Shown: piece after piece, positions 10,829 through 13,399 of the stretch
How the letters are laid out: each line of letters starts with the position of its first letter
Position numbering within the stretch: position 1 is the stretch's first letter
Source of the DNA: JBCCFK01 sp965262315
GTDB lineage: Bacteria; Actinomycetota; Acidimicrobiia; Acidimicrobiales; UBA8592
DNA: 13,399 bases
Direction of reading: 5' to 3'
Assembly (NCBI GenBank): GCA_965262315.1
Contig: CBDHFJ010000010.1
Location: 1-13,399, forward strand
Notes under the pieces: generated by a model
Seen by the model: the letters and a program-made list of their open reading frames with translations, nothing else
What the model was told of the DNA's origin: nothing
Database searches by the model: none
Program-made: the position numbers and the translations under genes

Positions 10829-11068
10829 TCAGCGGTCTGCGGTGTCGATGCCGAAGCCGCCTTCTTCGAGGAGCTCTTCGGCTTCGGCACCGCCGCGTGC
10901 GCTTCCCGAACGGCCAGCAGCCACAAAACTCAGGGTGCGCCGGCGGGGCCCGAAGCGTTCCGCGAGCGCCTCAGCGGCGAGCTCGTCGACGCTGATGCCA
11001 CGTTCGGCCGCAGCAGCGGCCAGGGCGGCGGCGACATCATCGGGAAGCTCGATCGTGGACACGCCCAT
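10829..11068 (-). CDS. VapB-like ribbon-helix-helix antitoxin
   Basis: This 79-residue protein has an N-terminal ribbon-helix-helix DNA-binding motif, VSTIELPDDVAAALAAAAAE and RGISVDELAAEALAERFG (about 3-40), and a C-terminal toxin-binding tail (SFVAAGRSGSARGGAEAEEL) like that of many actinobacterial VapB antitoxins. I chose ATG 11068 because MGVSTIELPDD begins directly at the DNA-binding strand; a GTG at 11098 would add ten residues of no recognisable role. Neither start has a strong ribosome binding site. It would bind its own promoter upstream, and with VapC repress the operon. Confidence 0.85.
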   Translation of the reverse strand: MGVSTIELPDDVAAALAAAAAERGISVDELAAEALAERFGPRRRTLSFVAAGRSGSARGGAEAEELLEEGGFGIDTADR

Positions 11069-11148
11069 CAGTGTAGGAGCCTGGTGGTGGCCGATCACCG
11101 GCGGCCAGCCGATCCCGCCGTCGCACAGCGGCTCGTGTACGAACCAAA

Positions 11149-11259
11149 GTCGTTGGGCTGAGAGGGGCTCTGCTCAACGCCGTCGAGGTCTTCGACGAGC
11201 GCAACTGGCAGCCCGGCGACGAACTCATCCCGCTAAGCAACGCCAGCGACACCAAGGTG
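11149..11259 (+). pseudogene. possible protein-gene remnant next to tRNA-Glu
   Basis: In one plus-strand frame this reads RGALLNAVEVFDERNW and QPGDELIPLSNASDTKV, with a composition like real actinobacterial protein (acidic, G/C third positions). There is no start codon with a ribosome binding site and no stop before the frame runs into the tRNA-Glu terminator, so it cannot be a whole gene. I do not recognise the protein. The best reading is an internal or C-terminal fragment left by a deletion or integration event. Confidence 0.35.
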
Positions 11260-11266
11260 AGAAACA

Positions 11267-11296
11267 GCGAACCCGAGCCACAGGGCTCGGGTTCGC
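11267..11296 (-). terminator. rho-independent terminator of tRNA-Glu
   Basis: A perfect 13-bp stem GCGAACCCGAGCC/GGCTCGGGTTCGC encloses a 4-nt loop, 12 nt past the tRNA-Glu CCA end. On the minus strand it is followed by TGTTTCTC, a weak U-rich tail. Confidence 0.85.
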
Positions 11297-11308
11297 ATAT
11301 GTCTCTAT

Positions 11309-11384
11309 TGGTACCCCGTACGGGATTTGAACCCGTGTTACCGGCGTGAAAGGCCGGCGTCCTAGGCCGCTGGACGAACGGGGC
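11309..11384 (-). tRNA. tRNA-Glu(UUC)
   Basis: Full cloverleaf on the minus strand: acceptor GCCCCGT/ACGGGGT (a G1-U72 pair, as known in mycobacterial tRNA-Glu), D stem GTCC/GGAC, anticodon stem CCGGC/GCCGG with loop CTTTCAC (anticodon TTC), T stem ACGGG/CCCGT with loop TTCAAAT, discriminator A and an encoded CCA. Its 3' end faces the accessory segment carrying VapBC, the usual orientation for an island integrated at a tRNA gene. A TATCCT box (11410-11415, minus strand) may be its -10. Confidence 0.97.
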
Positions 11385-11481
11385 GTACCGCCCCCGAGGG
11401 GGCCACCCGAGGATACCAAGGAGCCGAGCGGGTCCCCGACCCGATTCTCGACGTTCGCTCCCGGCCCCGGGGAGCTGACAC

Positions 11482-11487
11482 TACGCT
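11482..11487 (+). promoter_or_regulatory. putative -10 box TACGCT for plsY-degV
   Basis: TACGCT lies 8 nt before ATG 11496 and no ribosome binding site lies between them. It is the same hexamer as before the patatin-like gene. Suggests a leaderless transcript. Confidence 0.45.
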
Positions 11488-11495
11488 TTCGGCCC

Positions 11496-12170
11496 ATGCG
11501 CAAGCTGGTGGGGGCCGTGGCATCGGCCGCAGCGGGGTACCTGATCGGCACGTTGCCGTCGGCCGACATCGTGACTCGTGCGGCGACCGGTGGGCAGATG
11601 AACATCCGCGAGGAAGGCACGGGCAATCCCGGCGCTGCCAACGTGGCCGGTGTGCTGGGGAAGAAGTGGGGCGCGATGGTCATGGTGGCCGACGTCGCCA
11701 AGGGCTTCGCCGCCGCCAAGCTCGGCGCCCGCGTCGGGGGGAACCCGGGGCTGCACATCGGCGGACCGGCTGCGGTGGCGGGGCACTGCTTCCCGGTCTG
11801 GGAGGACTTCGACGGCGGCAAGGGAGTGGCCACCAGCGGGGGTCAGGTCCTGGCCACGTTCCCGGTGTACTTCCCGATCGACACCATGGTCGGGGCCGTG
11901 GTGTCACGGCTGCCGGTCTTCGAACGCCAGGCCTTCGCCGCCACCGAGGTGGCGAGCGCCACCTGGGTCACCCTGTCCACGCTGTGGTGGCGCAAGAAGC
12001 TGCCGAACCCGGGTGCGCCCGCCGCCACCATCGGGCTGCCGTTGGCGGCCCTCGCCACCTCGGCCATCATCCGGTACCGCTTCGTCCAGACCAACGCCCA
12101 GGTCGACGAGTGGCGCGACGAGCAACGCTCGGCCGAGGTGTTCGAGCCGCTCGTCGAGATGGAAGCCTGA
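11496..12170 (+). CDS. plsY: glycerol-3-phosphate acyltransferase PlsY
   Basis: This 224-residue membrane protein is somewhat longer than typical PlsY (about 200). It shows the PlsY motifs: LIGTLPSADIV (16-26, motif 1), EGTGNPGAANV (40-50, motif 2) and GHCFPVWEDFDGGKGVAT (96-113, motif 3). PlsY transfers an acyl group from acyl-phosphate to glycerol-3-phosphate at the inner face of the membrane, the first committed step of phospholipid synthesis. Several hydrophobic segments are visible (about 5-20, 88-100, 115-136, 145-165, 182-195), and a charged tail follows (TNAQVDEWRDEQRSAEVF). The central region is divergent from standard PlsY. The degV-type gene begins directly at its stop, so both are probably in one operon. 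Confidence 0.85.
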   Translation: MRKLVGAVASAAAGYLIGTLPSADIVTRAATGGQMNIREEGTGNPGAANVAGVLGKKWGAMVMVADVAKGFAAAKLGARVGGNPGLHIGGPAAVAGHCFPVWEDFDGGKGVATSGGQVLATFPVYFPIDTMVGAVVSRLPVFERQAFAATEVASATWVTLSTLWWRKKLPNPGAPAATIGLPLAALATSAIIRYRFVQTNAQVDEWRDEQRSAEVFEPLVEMEA

Positions 12171-12194
12171 GTGACTCAGGCGGGTTGTCGCTGC

Positions 12195-13025
12195 GTGCAC
12201 ACGATCGTCACCGACTCCAACTCCCAGCTGCCTCCCGAGCTTCGTGACCGCTACGGGATCGAGGTCGTCCCCGTGACCGTCACCGTCGACGGCACCGAAT
12301 ACCGTGAGGGCGTCGACCTCGACGCCGACGACTTCTACGCGTGCTGGGCCGACGGCCACCAGCCGGAGGTGGCCACGTCCCAGCCCAGCCCCGGCGCCTT
12401 CATCGAGACCTACGAGCGCCTCGCCGCCGACGGCGCCACCGAGATCCTCAGCATCCACGTCGCCGCCGCCCTGTCCGGGACGCTCAACAGCGCACGTATC
12501 GCAGCCGAGGCCGTCGACGTGCCGGTCCGGCTGGTCGACTCGGGCACGATGAGCTTCGGGATCTCGTGCTGCGTGTGGGAGGCCGCCGAGGTGCTGCGAG
12601 GTGGCGGCTCGGTCGAGGAGGCCGCCCGCACCGCCGAGAAGCTGGCGCCCGCGATCGGGTCGGTCACCATCCTCCAGGCGCTGGACTTCACCCGAGGCCA
12701 GGGGCGGATGGTCGACCAGCTCCCCGCCGACGCCGACGGCATCCCCGTCCTCGCCTTCGTCGACGGCGAGACCGAGCTGCTCGGCGAGGGCCGTTCGATC
12801 GACGCCCTGAGCCACCTGATGGTCGACCGCATGACCGGCAGCGGCGAGCCCGTCCGGGTGGCGGTCTGCATCGCCGATGCCTCCGCTCGCCCGTTCTGGG
12901 AGGCGATGGAGGCCCTGTTGGCCACCCGCTCGAACGTGGTCGACCTCGTGCGCTACCGCGTCGGCCCCAGCGTCGGCGCCTTCACCGGCCCAGGCGCCGC
13001 CGGCGGCTTCTGGTACGGGGTGTAG
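12195..13025 (+). CDS. DegV family protein (FakB-like fatty-acid-binding protein)
   Basis: This 276-residue protein has DegV-family landmarks in order: HTIVTDSNSQLPPEL near the N-terminus, TSQPSPGAFIETY, LSGTLNSARIAA, VDSGTMSFGI, LQALDFTRGQGRM and the C-terminal VGAFTGPGAAGGFWYG. DegV proteins bind one fatty acid; FakB members present it to the kinase FakA, which makes acyl-phosphate. I chose GTG 12195 because family members begin about five residues before TDS. A GTG at 12171, directly after the plsY stop, would add eight residues (MTQAGCRC) and is an equally open alternative. Adjacency to plsY, which uses acyl-phosphate, supports a role in fatty-acid incorporation. No FakA gene is in the window. 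Confidence 0.9.
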   Translation: MHTIVTDSNSQLPPELRDRYGIEVVPVTVTVDGTEYREGVDLDADDFYACWADGHQPEVATSQPSPGAFIETYERLAADGATEILSIHVAAALSGTLNSARIAAEAVDVPVRLVDSGTMSFGISCCVWEAAEVLRGGGSVEEAARTAEKLAPAIGSVTILQALDFTRGQGRMVDQLPADADGIPVLAFVDGETELLGEGRSIDALSHLMVDRMTGSGEPVRVAVCIADASARPFWEAMEALLATRSNVVDLVRYRVGPSVGAFTGPGAAGGFWYGV

Positions 13026-13047
13026 TCACCTCTGCCAGACTGCGCAC

Positions 13048-13399
13048 ATGATCGTCACCATCAGCAACGGGAACGTGCTCGACACGACGGACATGACGTT
13101 GGTGGGCGAGCGGACGGTGGTGATCGAGGACGACCGGATCGTCGACGTCACCGATGGGGCCGGGCCCGCCGACGCCGACCTGGACATCGACGCCGGCGGC
13201 ATGTTCGTGATGCCGGGCTTCATCGACGCACACGTGCACCACTTCATCGTCACCATGGACTTCCGGCGCCTGCACCGCATGTCCGAGGTCGAGCTGGGCA
13301 TCAACATGGCGCGGCTGGCCGAGGCCGAGGTCAGACGAGGGTTCACGACGGTGCGCGACACGGGCGGCGACACCCTCGGGCTCCAGCGGGCCATCCGAT
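13048..13399 (+). CDS. amidohydrolase family protein, N-terminal part (runs off the right edge)
   Basis: The first 117 residues are visible. They begin MIVTISNGNVLDTTDMTLVG, the beta-sandwich strand typical of imidazolonepropionase/amidohydrolase-type enzymes, continue with VVIEDDRIVDVTDG, and reach the metal-binding motif MPGFIDAHVHHF (His-x-His at about residues 60-62). EVRRGFTTVRDTGGDTLG is also family-typical. It starts 22 nt after the degV-type gene and has CAGACT 6 nt before the ATG in place of a ribosome binding site. The substrate is unknown; many such enzymes are annotated as Xaa-Pro dipeptidase-like or imidazolonepropionase-like hydrolases. Confidence 0.9.
   Translation, partial: MIVTISNGNVLDTTDMTLVGERTVVIEDDRIVDVTDGAGPADADLDIDAGGMFVMPGFIDAHVHHFIVTMDFRRLHRMSEVELGINMARLAEAEVRRGFTTVRDTGGDTLGLQRAIR

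Noticed and set aside
11904..12815. A 303-residue minus-strand frame opposite plsY and degV
   Set aside because: Both plus-strand genes have clear family motifs; the opposite frame is Gly/Asp/Val-rich shadow sequence.

Overview
The window looks like a chromosomal stretch of a high-GC actinobacterium. By eye the core genes are about 70% G+C, with strong G/C preference at third codon positions and frequent GTG starts. TANNNT boxes lie 6-9 nt before several start codons, as in leaderless actinobacterial genes, and the tRNA-Glu resembles mycobacterial gluT. An Acidimicrobiia-type lineage (Ilumatobacter-like) is my best guess, but I cannot prove it from sequence alone.

Layout. (1) 1-905: the N-terminal part of a minus-strand lipoprotein, then a VOC-fold protein. 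(2) 393-2741: a minus-strand operon yceI-pirin-VOC, in which both junctions are ATGA stop/start overlaps. It is divergent from a MarR regulator, and a perfect 7-bp inverted repeat sits on the yceI -10 box. (3) 2763-4188: a bidirectional terminator, a FAS1 (fasciclin) lipoprotein whose leader contains a 14-bp G-tract tandem repeat, and a DUF427 protein. (4) 4181-6725: a minus-strand pair, a YtcJ-type amidohydrolase followed by a CobW/COG0523 GTPase. (5) 6779-7115: a tRNA-Asp/tRNA-Phe operon with promoter, hairpin leader and strong terminator. (6) 7160-9297: a small VOC protein behind a TetR-like operator, a patatin-like hydrolase, and a convergent two-domain VOC gene whose 5' end is frame-broken. 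(7) 9317-11308: a lower-GC accessory segment with three strong hairpins, an unrecognised two-TM protein containing a 35-bp duplication read in two frames, a VapBC toxin-antitoxin pair and a gene remnant. It abuts the 3' end of tRNA-Glu(UUC), a common integration site. (8) 11496-13399: plsY, a DegV/FakB-type fatty-acid-binding protein, and the start of a second amidohydrolase.

How the genes may work together. The MarR block looks like a small-molecule or quinone/electrophile response unit. The amidohydrolase-CobW pair looks like a metalloenzyme with its own metal chaperone. PlsY and DegV both belong to acyl-phosphate-based phospholipid synthesis. The accessory segment looks like a decayed island at a tRNA gene. 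I saw no CRISPR array, intact insertion sequence, integrase or obvious defence system. The least explained structures are the FAS1 leader repeats, the out-of-frame 35-bp duplication, the hairpin cluster and the broken VOC start.
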